Of a DNA stretch of 64,000 nt, positions 22,380-35,740 are shown piece after piece (the first letter of the stretch is position 1; each line of letters opens with the position of its first letter). Position numbers and translations under genes: made by a program. Origin of the DNA: Toxotes chatareus (Eukaryota > Chordata > Actinopteri > Toxotidae); assembly GCA_016801885.1 (NCBI GenBank), contig JAFBJY010000295.1, positions 144,035 through 208,034 of the forward strand, given 5' to 3'. The notes under the pieces were generated by a model. That model saw nothing but the letters and a program-made list of their open reading frames with translations, was not told where the DNA came from and ran no database searches.

Positions 22380-24374
22380 CCTCTGTCTCCTTCTCAAACA
22401 TGCTCCTATTCAGATCAACTACAGACTTAACAGAATGTAGTGATCCATCCCTAAACCTGACCTGGTGTGACTCATAGACCTCCTGAAAAGATTCACAGTT
22501 GAAATGGATTAACCGTATATCAACTGTGTGTGGCAGAAACAACTGCAGAATCCTCAGGTAAAACTTCTCAGAACTTCTCTTTGTGAGTGAAAAGTGAGCC
22601 TAACGGACAACTACTGGCTGTGTTTGTGTTCTTTTAGCTATAAATCCACAACCATTACTTAATTCTATCCATGACACATTTCTCACTCTTAGACAGGACA
22701 CAATATATTCAGAGGCAAAAGACGCCAGAGACATATCATCAAAAGTGCTGTCACTTGGCCTGTTCTTATTTCTATCAACAAAACCTGTCATCCACATCTC
22801 ATCTGTAGTAACAGCAACTTCTGCCTCAACACACTCAAAGGCAAACTCATCTTAACTACTTATTGTCCCCTATGGGCACAAACACAACCTTCCTAGAGCA
22901 CTCCTTCAGGTGCATGTTACTCAACCTATAAACTGCCTCCTGAGCACTGACATCCCTGTTGTGTAAATACACACTGCCAAGGCTTTTTAAAGCTTCTTAC
23001 ATTTCCGTCTTTTGTGCTTCTTTCTGGGCACAACAACAACTTTCCTAACAACAAACCCATCTCTCTCTGCCTTAGAGATGTAAGAAATGATATAAACAAC
23101 ACACGCATAAGTGTCCACAACAGACTGGATATCTAAATTTGTGTTCCAACACTTTAACAAAGGCCTACTATACTGATTAATCTAAGCTTCAGTAACTTGC
23201 CGCTTCAACACAACATTGTAACAACGTATTCCTACACACCCGTTGCTGTGTGCGGAGTCTCATATAACTCCTGACTCACACCTACACTATAAAACAACTG
23301 TGCTACAATATCAAATGAGCAGTTCTCATCTGAGAGTGCAGTCTTACTGGCAGATAAAATCTCAAATGCTCGTTCTTTCTTCATGATGTTTTGCTTAACA
23401 GCACATGCACAAAGAGTTATGTGTGGTGGACAAGTACACTCAACTTTAACAATGTCAGGTTTGTGACTGATAAAAGTTCACTCTGACACTGGCCTGGGGA
23501 AGTTGAAACGACACATTTATTTTTTTCTTACATGTTCTTGAGTGTTGTTTCGAGTGCTGCTGAACAGATGTGACAGTGTCCATTAATACATCATCATCTG
23601 TCCACACTAGTCCACACGTTACATATTTATCAATAAACTGAACTACCTCTTCATCACTATCCCTATCTATCACAGACGCACTCTCAACTCAAAACAAACA
23701 GTGAACATGTGGGGAACCACGCTGCTGAAACTCTATCCTATCAAAATAATCTAATCTTACCAATAGGATGCAATGGAGACATCAAGACTTCCTTCAAAAA
23801 ACCACCAGAAATCAAACATTCTAGCTGCAGTGACAGGATTCTGATGTAACAATTCACACCTATCAGCCCACTCTAAATCATCCACTGTCCCTGTCCTACC
23901 GTCCTGCTTTAAAATACTCATCAAAAAATTCTGCCAGCGCAAATCTGCAGAAGAAAACTAGCAAAACCGAGTGGGAACACCAAGCTGATGCACACAGGCC
24001 AGTAGGTCACGCTGTGCTCCCTGCCAAAAAGCAGGAGTACCTCTAATAGGTTTAAGGAAACGATAAACATCATCAAACTCTAAGAATTTCTTCAGAGCTT
24101 CTTCATCCTGCAAAAGATTTACTCGTGTTACTTTAACACGCAACAGAGACCCTTCCATGTTAGAACGAGGCAGCAGATTGGTTGTGTTTACAACGTTGGC
24201 AGGAACACAGGTCACTGGTCCATGTACTCCATTTTGCCCCCCTTTGGGCAATGCTAATGGCCTTACTAACAGCCCTGAAAAAAAAAAAAAACTGTTCCCA
24301 TCACCCACAATCTTCTCTGTCTTACAAGGAGTCCCTAAAGGACCAACAGCAGAAGATGCAGCATCATTGCACAA
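22380..24374 (-). pseudogene. Helitron Rep / Helitron_like_N region, broken
   Basis: Blocks on the - strand: KTEKIVGDGNSFF (near 24310, OTU-like start); GPVTCVPANVVNTTNLLPRS (near 24190); FDDVYRFLKPIRGTPAFWQ (near 24030); RWQNFLMSILKQDG and CELLHQNPVTAARMFDF (23830-23940); and RGSPHVHCLF (HUH endonuclease motif, histidine codons within 23701-23712), immediately followed by a TGA where tryptophan is expected. Then come EEVVQFIDKYVTC and SVQQHSKQHSRTCKKK (23530-23650), DDMSLASFASEYIVS (near 22710) and IRLIHFNCESFQEVYESHQV (near 22480). At least one other in-frame stop (near 22597) and several frameshifts are seen. The family nicks and joins DNA by HUH chemistry. Confidence 0.85.
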
Positions 24375-24469
24375 CTGTCCATTCAGGAGGGGGTGGTTGT
24401 GGAGCAGGAACCTTTCCCCTTCACAACTATGCAGGGAACAACCCTTGGCTTAGGAGACCCCGGACGCTG

Positions 24470-25582
24470 CATCTGTGCTGCAGGTGGTGGTGTCTCTAGT
24501 TGAAGGTTGGCTGCAGTCCACATCAACTGCACAAGAACTGGCATCCTCATATCATCACTGAGGTGGACCTGCAAAAACAATGAGAAAATAACTGATTATT
24601 ACCTTCATTGTTACCTATAATTAAGCACTTCCCATATAAATATAAATATAAACATATTGTACTTACACCATCAGCCCACCACAGCTCAGGACAGTCCAGA
24701 GGGAAGTGGTTTGCTTGGTGGTAATACTCGACTCCTGAACAAAAACAAATCACAGAAAGTTAGACCACTTCAATAGTTATTACAATAATAAAATACATTT
24801 CAAATAAACACATTCTCTCATTAAGACATATACGTTATATAAATATAAAACAATTGCACACAGTGGTATAATAATTCATACCAAGACGTGCTGCCACACA
24901 TTGGAATTCCTGTCGGAGCAGCTCCTGATAGTCAGCTTGGATTGTCAAGCGCGGCACAAAATCAACCACAAATACCTGCAGAAAACAATCGGCCATCATT
25001 ACAAAAGTATATTACGCCTACAGATGTTGCTTATATTGAAATAAATAAATAAATGAATAGCTACCTTTGGCCATTTACTTCAAACAGTTATCAGGTACTG
25101 TGCAAAAGCTGCTCCTGCCTCATCAACTGTCCTACTGGCTGTCAGATTGTTCCCAGGAGCTTTGACAGACAGCATCAGGAATCAGAAGACTCACAAAAAG
25201 CACAACTTTGGTCCTGAGCATATCAGCACATGCTCCTGGTGTGGACATGATGCCAAAGGACAGGAAACCCCCTGGCATGTTCACAATACCATCTGCAATG
25301 GATCGCAAATGGGAGTCCCCTACAAGAAGAACAAACTGCAACAAAGAGAGAAACAACATTTCTGTTAGACTGAGAACAAAAACCCTAACCCAAATGCCCA
25401 AAAGCCATTGCTTCGGTTTGTGGCGCCAGCCACTGCCATGACCTGTTATTTGTTTCACAAAATTCTAGCCAAAAAAAAAAAACACATCCTGACTGTACTG
25501 AGGTGTAACAACAACAAGTCTGTTGTTGCTCCATCCTCCTCTTCCCTGCCTGGGAGCAACGGTAACCCTTACCACGTGGCAT
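24470..25582 (-). pseudogene. SGNH-hydrolase-like exons adjoining the Helitron frame
   Basis: Inferred exons on the - strand: a possible first exon with ATG at 25582 (MPRGKGYRCSQAGKRRMEQQ); 25335-25065, containing LLVGDSHLRSIADGIV (GDSH at 25309-25320, block I with the nucleophile serine); 24975-24882 (VFVVDFVPRLTIQADYQELL); 24734-24667 (EYYHQANHFPLDCPELWWAD); and 24568 onward (VHLSDDMRMP). Good acceptors and donors bound the last four. The 24667/24568 junction restores DGVHLS, the block V Asp-x-x-His of the SGNH fold. A frameshift near 25150 and a stop near 25085 break this copy. The last exon runs on towards the Rep region, so both may have formed one protein. Substrate unknown. Confidence 0.6.
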
Positions 25583-25984
25583 CCAGATGTGTGTAAACAC
25601 AAACATTAAAAATATTACATGGCTAGGAAGAATCTCTTTACTGACAATGCATGTATAATAAAACAATGACTTTGTGTACTCTGTATTACACCATGTATGT
25701 TTCTTTCAGGTGTAGAAAACACACTAGCTTGTTAACTCTCATAATACATAAAGGCAAGCAAGACAAAGCCAAACAACAATGGAGGTAGGATACACTCAGT
25801 GTGACATCACACAATAAACAAATGCTACATGGAAAACTCCTAAAAGCACAGCCGTGTATATTTATTTGTTTGTATTCCAGTTTAATGGGTGGTACGTACA
25901 TTGCTTTACACATTCAGTTGCCTTCCAAAAGCGTTATCAACTGAAATATACCACTTTTTTTTTTATATACTGCTAAACGACTTT

Positions 25985-25994
25985 GTGTGTGTTC

Positions 25995-26025
<31 letters not shown>

Positions 26026-26044
26026 TCACACACACTCACACACA

Positions 26045-26094
<50 letters not shown>
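25985..26094 (+). repeat. Compound (CT)n(CA)n microsatellite
   Basis: A CT run followed by imperfect then perfect CA repeats over about 100 bp. Confidence 0.95.
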
Positions 26095-26098
<4 letters not shown>

Positions 26099-26099
26099 T

Positions 26100-27480
26100 T
26101 CACTCGAGCTACTATGAAAACATTGGCGGTAACACACTCTACTAACATGTTCTAACAAACAGGAACATGCGTTAGCATGAATTTGGTCAGAACAAACAAT
26201 AATTCCTACACATAGACATATCCATGTTACGTTTCACAAACTCTACTTAACATTTATAAAAATGACCATAACACAAGCGAGCTCCGACCACAGAGCTTAG
26301 TACTTACCATGAGCGAAGTTCACGTCTGCAACGAAACCATGAAAAAATGTGTGTAAAATGGTGTGCGTGTGGAGTGTAATGTGATATGTGAGTGTGTGTG
26401 TGTAAAAAAAAAATCCAAAGGAATCCTTCAGTGAAAATCTCAGCAAAAAGCCTCGATCAGTGTTTGTCAGAGACAACCGCGCCAGCAATCGAAAGTGAAG
26501 AGTATTTATAGGGCATGTTTGGACACAAAGACCCGCCCAACCAATTAGAGGGTTGCAGAGGCGGGGACTAAACGGACACACGCAAACAATGAAATAAAGT
26601 TTCCAACTGAAAATATGCTATCATTTAAAAAAAAAAAAAAATTAAAACCGTAAATTTAGCGGTAAATTTCATTTAAAGACAATTAAAAAAAGATATAGAT
26701 TATTAACACCAGGAAAGACTCTCACAGTAAAATCCCAAATGTTTACATTCAAAACAATTCTAATTTTATTTCATATCTTCAACATTTCTCCTCTCATGTA
26801 AAAATCTTCCTTGTTTTATATTTACATGTGCATACAGAGAAATAAATGATAAATAAATCCTGGTCACTCATTAGGCACAGTGTGAATCCTTAGAATCACA
26901 ACAAGAACTAAACTATTAAATGAAAACATGGTGAAAAGAAAAGCGGTAACCTAAACTCAAGGCAAAAGTCAAAAACAAAAGGTCAAACTAAATCTACCAG
27001 CCAAAACTACATGTAAAAGATAAATCTAAACAAGTACACAAAGGTTAAACTAAGGTCCAACAAAGTTCACCAAGGGCAAAACAGGTGAACTAAGGGCAAA
27101 ATCAACAATAGTGCCGGTGAGCCTAAAAAGAAGGGGGAGAAACACCATTAACAGAGTTCACACTGAACAGTCACAGGCCAACTCACCACAGGATGTTAAA
27201 AACTAGTATCAAAACCCCTAACAAGCAACGCAGCACCTGGACAGCCACAGCAAGGACAGAGCAGGAGGCAAAGAGAGAGACAAAACATCACAGGTGTCTT
27301 AGATAACTTGTTCCTGATTAAGAGGAGTTAGGAGGGACTAGCTCAACGCTGCACTCAGCAGCTCCACCTAGGGTAGGGGAGGATTCCCCACCACAGAAGG
27401 AAAGAAAAAAGAAAAACACAACACGAAACAACAAGTCACACTAACACTTTGCAACGCTCCGTCCACTCACTCACCCACCC
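26100..27480. other. No recognised gene
   Basis: Right flank of the Helitron coding region. It includes GT-rich (26340-26402) and poly-A (26625-26642) tracts, and an imperfect repetitive stretch near 26940-27120 with recurring AAGGTCAAAC/AACTAAGG words. No family was recognised. Confidence 0.35.
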
Positions 27481-28275
27481 AGAGAGAGAGAGAGGGCACA
27501 TTATGTTTACTCTAAGAGTATCATTATATACGTGTATGTTGAGACTGTTATCATTAGTAGTAGTAACAGTAATAGTAGTATTACCTGCATTAGATGCATC
27601 ACATGACATGTTCAGACTGTGATAGTTTGTTAAATCATCAGACAGATGAAAAAAGGCTCCAGCTTTGCTGCTGTCAGGTGTTGAAATGCTTCAAGGTAAC
27701 TCAGCCTTCCCACAAAACTGGTTTCACTTTGCAGAGCGATTCTTATTAAACCAATGTTTAGAAAAATCAACACATAATATTGACACCAGCAGCCCTTTGA
27801 TAAACAGCTATTATGTCCAATGGAGCCTCCATATTCAATCTATTCTTCACCAGAAAGAAAATAATTCTTCATCAATCTTCAATAAAAACACTGTGGAGCT
27901 GAAATATGAATTTGATCATTTTGTCCCAGCAACATAGATGCAAAGTAGATGTTATTCATTTATCATTCTGCTCTCAGGTGTATAACCACAGATGGTTATT
28001 ATACAAACAGTCAGTTGGCTTTCTCTTCAGAGATCACCATTGGTTTTTCTTTGTTCAGACTGTTATAACACTTCTAATTGTTTCAGCCGCAGTTATCAGA
28101 CCTGCTTTCACAATTATTTCTTATATCAGGCTGTAAGAGAAACTAAGAATCTTGTAAAAGCTGCAGGCACAAGAAGTGAATAAAACAAACCTCACTGAAC
28201 CTCTCTGAGGGAGCTACTGCTTTGTTTTTCCTCCACACACTCTCCACAGTGTATTCCTCTATAATCATAGCTGTG

Positions 28276-28278
<3 letters not shown>
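27481..28278. other. No recognised gene
   Basis: A 90-codon frame at 27665-27937 and others lack known motifs; likely non-coding. Confidence 0.3.
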
Positions 28279-28312
<34 letters not shown>

Positions 28313-28342
28313 GCGTGTGTGCATGTGTGTGTGTGTGTGAAG
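28279..28342 (+). repeat. (TG)n microsatellite
   Basis: A TG run with a few C interruptions. Confidence 0.95.
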
Positions 28343-28664
28343 AATGTGTATTAGCATATGATGATATGGAAATAATACTATTTAGACGTAATCCTCAGTG
28401 TTTGCTGCAGGGACCCAGAAAACTCCTCCAGCTTTTACACTGATATGGAAAGTTACCAACCACATCAAGAATAATAACACAGTTAATCCAGTGGACATTG
28501 TACTGTTCATGAAAGCAATGACTGTAGGTCAACTGAGACTGAATGAGGCAGATCACTTGATAAGTGGACATGAAGCAACTCAGGGATCCACAAAGCAACT
28601 TTTCCATTTTCATTCTTTCACTCACTTTTCCTTTAATACTTTTATTGATTGATAAATTCAATTT

Positions 28665-29760
28665 CAATTCAATTCAATTTTATTTATATAGCGCCTTCCA
28701 CAATCCAAATTGTCTCAAAGCGCTTTACAGAGACCCAGAGCCTGACCCCAGAGCAAGCACTTAAGGCGACAGTGGCAAGGAAAACTCCCTTTTAACAGGA
28801 AGAAACCTTGAGCAGAACCTGGCTCAGATGGGGGGACCCTCCTGCCGATGGCCGGGCTGGGTGAAAGGAGGAAAAGGAGGAAGATAGGACAGCTAGGAAT
28901 GGAGGAGAGGGGGGAGAAAGACATGCAGCATAATACAGACAATGTGGGTCAGTATTTACATTACAGTTAGTGAACAGTTATTGGATAATGTGTGCTCAGC
29001 AGATTAGAATTATGAAACAGAGCACGGAGGCAAGAGCAACAGTTTGCAAAGAATATTAATCAAATATTTATCTGTAGCAGAATGGAACATTAAACATGTT
29101 AGAAATAGATCATTGTAAACAATAAACAGCAGCAGGTGGGTGGAGCCAGGACCATAGGACATGCAGCTCCGGAGCCAGAGATACCTGCAGAAAGGTACAG
29201 AGACAGAGAGACCAGAGAGAAACAAACACAGGACTACGGGACAGAGAGGACACAGAGTTAATGACATGTAATAAAGGCTAATAAATGTGAGAGTGGGTCT
29301 GAGGAGAGAAAGAGAAAGAAGAAGAAGTGCGCAGTAAATCATGGGATGTCCCCCAGCAGCCTAGGCCTATAGCAGCATAACTAGGGGATGATTCAGTTGC
29401 CTGAGCCAGCCCTACTAAGGGCTATATCCTTAACTGTAAACAGTGTCTATAGAGATAATTGTGACTAACTATAAGTTTAAAAAATAACTAGGACTGTAAC
29501 TACAACTAATTATAAGCTTTATCAAACAAGAAGGTTTTAAGCTTCGTTTTAAAATTAGAGAGGGTGTCTGCTTCCCGAACCCAAACTGGCAGTTGGTTCC
29601 ATAGGAGAGGGGCCTGATAGCTAAAGGCTCGGCCTCCCATTCTACTTTTAGAGATTTTGGGAACCATAAGCAAACCTGCATTCTGGGAACGAAGCAATCT
29701 GTTAGGATGATATGGTACTATCAGCTCTTTGAGGTGGATATGATGTCAGACTTAAATTGT
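28665..29760 (-). mobile_element. 5'-truncated LINE (L2/Rex1-type) with ATTGAA tail
   Basis: On the - strand the last ~65 codons of the polyprotein are readable: SQNAGLLMVPKISKSRMGGR, then APLLWNQLPVWVREADTLSN and FKTKLKTFLFDKAYN (29697-29506). An ~800-bp 3' UTR follows and ends in GCGCTATATAAATAAAATTG with tandem ATTGAA units at about 28666-28700. This end is a hallmark of a very abundant fish LINE group. No reverse transcriptase motifs remain. Confidence 0.85.
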
Positions 29761-29779
29761 CTGAGACTGGAGATAATGT

Positions 29780-32300
29780 TTGTCGTCACAACACTGTAGA
29801 CTTATTTAAATAGAAATGATTTGTGGCTGAGACAGAATGAAATCCCCTGTAACAATTTATAAACCTACATCAGAGAAGAAGGAAGGAAGGTTTGTGCTTT
29901 TACCTTCAGGCAGACAAAAGTTTAGGTTGACTCTTTTCTCTCTTTCAGTTTTTCTCTGTGTCTTTCTCTCTCTTTCACTGTGCATGCTCTTTGATTCTCT
30001 CTCCATTTCTCCTTAAATGTGGAAGTAAATGAAATGATTAGGACAGAGCCTGTTGCTGGTCACAGACCAATAACACCTGTAGATGGAGGAAACCATTTCC
30101 CTGCAGCAGATCAGCAATTTCTCCTGAAACAGGCAGAAAATGAAAGACAGAAAACAGCATTTCCTTTCTCTTTCTGTGAGACTTGAAATACCAGGTGATC
30201 ATTTCATTTTCAGCTCAATACAAACTGCAAAGATTTACCAGGAAGGGAGCAACTTTGAGGAGGAACTCAAGGAAAATCAAGAAAGAGAAAGAAACATTCC
30301 CACAGAAAACAGCAGAACTGAGTGTCTCATAATCCATCAGTCTGTAATGATGAAATATGTCCACAGAAAGATGAAGTACATGAAGGATGGACAGTATTTC
30401 AGAAATCATGGATCTCCAAGATTTGAGAACCTCTGCTATGCTCTTACTCCTAACAATCACCATCAAAGCCATAAAGACAAGATGTCCCAAAGGTAAAAAG
30501 TGAAGCATGAAAACAAAACCTGAGCAGCTCATTAGTTACACTTCACTTACACTGGAGATCCTGCATCAGAGCATGGAGCATCTCTAAGTGAAGAGAACAA
30601 ACTGTCCATACAGAAACAGATACATGTATTAAACCAATATATTCTAAGACACGTTCAGATGGACTGAAGTGGTCCAACATGTCTGAATCTGGTTCATGTC
30701 CATGACTCATTTCTCATAGCTGTGTTCTTCTCCAGATGTGCCAGTTGTGTTGATGAGCTGACAGGTGTTTCTTTGATAAACATCATTGCATCCTGAACAT
30801 ATTTGGTGTTGTACAAACCTAATGACCAAACCTGGAATTTCCATCTTAATGTGTAAAGTCTGCTCGTTGGCTCAGTAGAACTGAAGGTGTTTTAGAAAAG
30901 TGGAAATAAGATGCAGTTCTGCAGCTAAACAGAGGTTTAGCAAAGATCATAGTCTGGTTTAATACAGAAAGAGTTCACAGTGACTTCAGACACAGCAGCT
31001 GTCTGACTACATTACAAGGTGAATGGAAATGATAACAGAAGCCCAGAAGTGTGAACTCTGGGAGCAAAGATCCTGGAGCGACTTTAACACTTGAGCTGTA
31101 TGTGGATTTGTTCAGTTACTCAAATCAACACATAAGGATAAAGTAAGAATAACAGAATAAATGGCTCATGAATTTGAAAAATTTGCTTCACATTAATCAG
31201 TCACAGATTTTCAATCTCCTCAGTTCAACATCCAGTGAACAGCAGATGTGTGGTGTCTTCTGTTTATGAACTAGAGTACAACTATGACACATGCTCATGT
31301 TCACACACAGTTTCAAAGGTTATGTATGTAACCACTGTTCATACACACATTAGTCAACTATAACTGACACATGATCAAATGTTAGATTGACTTTATGAGT
31401 AGTTTCATCATGTTGAGAATATTACAGCCAGTCAAACATCTGGCTAAGTGGGATTAGATGATACCATGGATGTAGCAGGTTGGAATTAGACTGGTGTTAA
31501 ACAATATGAGCCAATGAACACAAGTGGTTTGTGTTTTGAATGATTTCATTATTTACTTGTGCCGAGCAAATGAGGACTGATTGGAAACATCCACTCTGAG
31601 GAAACGTTTCAGTGCAGGCAGAGGTCAAGTTCATCTGATAGGCAGTGAAAACGGAGCTCAGTGAGGTTTGATCTCCAGCAGCTGTGGATGCAGCACAAGC
31701 TGAACAAGTTTAATAGACTGGCTTTGTAATGTTTCTGTGCAAATGCATCACAAATGAAGAAACAGTCAGAAGAGTGAATGATGAATGAAGGGATGTTACG
31801 CTGCCTTTTCATCGTTACCAGTTACAATAACTAGGTAGAAAAAATCATTGAACTCACTGTGCTGCTCAAAGGCTACTGACAATTACCAGCAACTATTAAG
31901 GTGGAATGTTTTCTTGCATGTTACTCAATGCATGAGTTGACGTGGTGAACCAATCAATACACCTTAAATGTTGATATGACAAATATGGCCATTGGATTTA
32001 TTGGCTCTCTCAGACTTTAGTAATGATTGTATAATAAATATACAGTAATGAACATAATGTATGTAACTTTCAACTGGATCATGCAAACTGCAGATGTTGT
32101 GTGTTTTCACTTGGGAAACACCTTTGGTAAACAGGTAAACCTGACTGATGATGTGTCCTTTTCCCAAAGCTCATTACAGCTCCACTGAATCATCTGCAGA
32201 TGAACTGTGTTTGATTTAAAAGCAGAGAAGAAAACTCAGACAGCACAAGTACAAAGCAGGAAATTGGATGATTTCTTCATTTATCTTTTTTTAGTTACCT
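29780..32300. other. No recognised gene
   Basis: A 118-codon + strand frame at 30140-30496 is lysine/glutamate-rich in its middle and resembles nothing I know. The remainder to 32300 shows only short frames and no repeat family I could name. Confidence 0.35.
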
Positions 32301-32303
32301 TGT

Positions 32304-34165
32304 AAATGTGGAGATACTGAAGCCTCCGTAATGTTTGATGCCTGAACAGAGGATATTTTCTTTTTATTTCCCCTCCTGGGTTGACTTTCATGAAGCCTCT
32401 CAGCTGGCCTTGTTAGAGGATGACAGAGTGGGTGGAACGCTGAGTTACTGTACCTGTGTGATTACAACGACACTCAGCAGGGGTTGATCACTCACAGAGT
32501 CAAATAAGTAGCAGGGTGAATGATCCACACAGCAGAGACTTGGTCTGAGCTCAGTTCAGGTCTCAGAGGCAAATGCTGGAATAATCACTAAATATAACTT
32601 TGTCACTGTGTTTAAGACGTCACAGGTAAATCTTTGTATTTCTGGCCTTCAAATAAATTTTGGATGTAAGTGGGAAAATGTTCAGCTCATGTTGTGACAG
32701 TTGGTCTGTAAAGCTCTGATGATCCAGTGTTTACACTGTGATAAAAGCAGATTTCATTTGGGGCAGTTCATTTCTCTCTGTCTCTGACGATGCTGGGATT
32801 GAAAACAACACTTTGCTTATTCATGGATCAAAGACAAAATAATTGAGGGAGAAGATGAAGAAACAATGTAACTACAGAAAGCAAGAGTTCAACAAACAGC
32901 ATCAGCAAACGAAGGTGAGAAACAGGAAACACATCTGTAACCTACACATCTGTCCTCAATGACTCTGCATCAGTTTGTCTCAGGATGGACAATCCTGAGA
33001 CATCACTCCTCCTGCCATCAGGCATCTCATCTTAAAACAACCCGCTACAGTCAATGTCAGTCTGTTTATATTGAACTGTTTTTATCCCAAAGCTTAACTG
33101 AGGCTGCAGAGGCTCATTTTGTGTTGAGACGTACTCACACGTTCATTCAGAATCATCAGGCTGGTGAAGTTGTGCCAATGACAGCAACAATCCAATCAAT
33201 ATCTACTGAAGTCAGCTGCAGATAGATGGAGCCATACTTGTCCTTCAGCTTTACATCGGTCTGTGGACAGTAAACAGGCGTCTTTTGGATGTGGATCAGC
33301 ATCATGGACAGAGACAGTGCAGCACCAAAGCACAGACATGGTTCGGCTGATGGTTTCACTAAAGACACTGTTTTAATCACACGAGTGAAACCACAAGAAC
33401 AAAGTGGTTGTATCTCCAAACACAGCTGATATTTTGGTTCATGTATGTGCAGCAGAAAAAGAGCAAACAGCTAAAGACAGAGTTAGAACTGAGCAGGCTG
33501 ATGTGTGTAGAGTTGTGTGTTCAACTTGCTGCAACAAGTTTTCATTCAAAATATATTATTTCACTGAGAAGGAATTTTCTCTTCCACAACAACAGATGTG
33601 AGGCTGTTGATGGATGTTGTGTTTCATGAGTTTGTTGAGTTTGTTTCTCATCACGCAACTTTATAATATATTATAACATCATATTATAGATTTTTTGCAC
33701 CTTATTTTAATTCAAAGGCAAGACACACAAGATGCATAAAGAATAAGGAAGAATACTTTCATTAAACAACAGGCTGGTTCTGTTAGAGTAAAATGTCTGT
33801 GGATATAATTTGCTTCAGTCGTCTCCTCTCTGCTGAGATCTGGGGACACAGAGACAAAGCTTGAGCAGAGTCTAGTAATGCAGTAATATGAGCAGTGAGT
33901 CAGTCACACATGTTGTGAACAAACATTACTGTCTAAAAGAGTTCTGTTATAGTCCTGTTACTGTTACAGTCACTATCAGACATGAACACAAAGCAGAATC
34001 ATTTCACGTCTCAGACCTGATCACACTCTCATCTTATTAACAAGCTCTGTTTGCCTCCTCACCCTTTTCTATATTTCCCAGAGGCAGGATGACATGTTGG
34101 TAATATTCTAAAGAGCTGATGGAAATAAAAACCACAGTAAATCCAGTGAATCAAACACTTTGTCT
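32304..34165 (+). repeat. Segment D, copy 1 (D1)
   Basis: Matched in the same orientation by 54906-57231, from AAATGTGGAGATACTGAAGC to CAAACACTTTGTCT. Compared with D2 it lacks about 390 bp after GCTGCAACA near 33532, and has several smaller indels. A - strand frame shared by both copies (YCPQTDVKLK, SIYLQLTSVD) is of unknown meaning. Confidence 0.92.
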
Positions 34166-35280
34166 TTAAAAGTGTCTCTAAGTGTTGAGCATTGTTTTAG
34201 TGTCCTTTTGTTTTATCTGCACCAACGTTACAAAATGAATGATGAGACTAAAGCAGCCAATAGAATTTACAGCACAGAGAAACAACAGGACACAGGCCAA
34301 TAAAAAGACAATAGAAGTTTAAACAAGTGAATAAATAAAACAATATGACATATTACTGCTACTACTACTACTACTACTAATAATAATAATAATAATAACA
34401 ATCAAAACACTGTTGCTGGTATTACAACTCCAGCTCCAGGAGCTTTAAGTCCACATCTGCCTGAAGGTGGTGATTTAACTCAAACAGCCACATCAGCACA
34501 AATTAATGAACAATATTCTGTAAAAACACCAAACAATTCTTCACTTCAAGAAAACAATGGAATCAAATCAAAAGAATGAACAACATGAACGTGAAAAGTG
34601 AACACATCATGTCTAATTTCTTCAGAATGAGCCATGGATGGTTTCACTTCACCTCTCTAACATCTGATCTGGTAGAAGGAGCAGAAAGCAGCAGCCTTGT
34701 GGTCTTCAGCCTGCTCTAATGTTTGAGATGCTCATTACTACACTTTATCCATGTAAAAGCAACAACACACTGATTAACAGCTAAGAACATGTCTGTCACT
34801 TTTTACTTAGAGAAAAGGAGCAAGAAATGAAGGAGCAGGTGTTAGAAGAAGAGAAACAGAAGAGGGAGACGATGAACAATCACTGTTACTGACATTAACA
34901 TTAACAGACGTCTGTAAGTGCAAAAAAAAAAAAACTGCTCTCTCACTACTTTAACAGAAATGCAGTCTTTATAGTTACTACACTAATTATTGTATCTCAT
35001 CTGTGCACAGAAAACAATTCATCAATGATGCATGATTTTGAAGATTTATTATTGAATTTTTAAATGACAGTTTACCATCTGTTTTCTGTTTTAGCTCAAT
35101 ATAAATGAGACATTTATGATTACAAATCAATTCAGGATCAGCTTTAGGAGAACATGGGGAGATATGAGAGGACAGGACCAATATAGACTTGGACTCAGCT
35201 TCAACTGGCCCTTAGCTGGGTCTACAGCCTGGCCTGAAAAATCCACATCAAAAGGAAACAGCAAAGGACGACAAAGGACT
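34166..35280. other. No recognised gene; short (TAC)n/(TAA)n run
   Basis: Contains a triplet-repeat run at about 34355-34398 and little else of note. Confidence 0.4.
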
Positions 35281-35336
35281 GAGCTTTATCCACCTGCCCA
35301 CATCAAACATTATCATTAACAGGAGTCTTAACACTG
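35281..35336 (+). repeat. Fragment of segment C left edge
   Basis: GAGCTTTATCCACCTGCCCA through CATTAACAGGAGTCTTAACACT matches the first ~55 bp of C1 and C2, then diverges. Confidence 0.75.
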
Positions 35337-35504
35337 GAAGCAATAGCAGAAAATGTTTGGTTTGCACTGGCAGTAACATCACCCACCTCTTATACAGATT
35401 GGAAATGATCAGTAAACCATGAGATCAGGCTGAAATCTCAAAGTACAAACTATAAACACAAACCATAATGTCTGGTAGACAAGTAGAGCAACCATAAGAA
35501 GTGA

Positions 35505-35740
35505 TCTGGACTTTCCTGTAGTTTCCTCTTGTCCTTGTAACAGCAGTAGCTCCTCCCTTCCTTGTCAATAATTGTGCAGAAATATCTGAGTGGTTCTTTC
35601 TTCCTAAATCATAAGCAAGTCCTGTCCAGTCCAACTGTTTCTGCTCCTGTTTGACTTCTGAACTTGTCTCTGGCTGTGTGTCCACTTACTGCAGCCTGTG
35701 ACATCAGACTGTAGAATGTTGATACATCAAAGGTATCAAA
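35505..35740 (-). repeat. Dispersed repeat A, copy 3 (truncated core)
   Basis: The core frame is intact but the copy breaks off after GTCCAGATCA. Its 5' edge carries a duplicated stub (CATCAAAGGCATCAAAGGAC near 35825) and CA and GATA microsatellites. Confidence 0.8.

Larger units (their letters stand above)
21338..25590 (-). mobile_element. Decayed Helitron with SGNH-like exons at its 5' side
   Basis: Rolling-circle transposon coding region running leftwards. It has candidate exons for an SGNH-hydrolase-like domain (about 25582-24470), then a Helitron-like N-terminal/Rep region with an HUH motif (24374-23455), a middle region (23120-22380) and a PIF1-type helicase (22140-21338). Many stops and frameshifts are present. 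The terminal TC and CTRR-hairpin ends were not located, so the outer limits are uncertain. Confidence 0.85.

Noticed and set aside
8444..26094. CRISPR-like arrays
   Set aside because: The repeated short units are microsatellites (TG, CT, CA); no spacer-repeat structure, and the sequence is vertebrate.
30140..30496. 118-codon + strand frame rich in K, E and Q
   Set aside because: Composition is suggestive but no family resemblance, no clear promoter or splice sites, and no second copy in the window.
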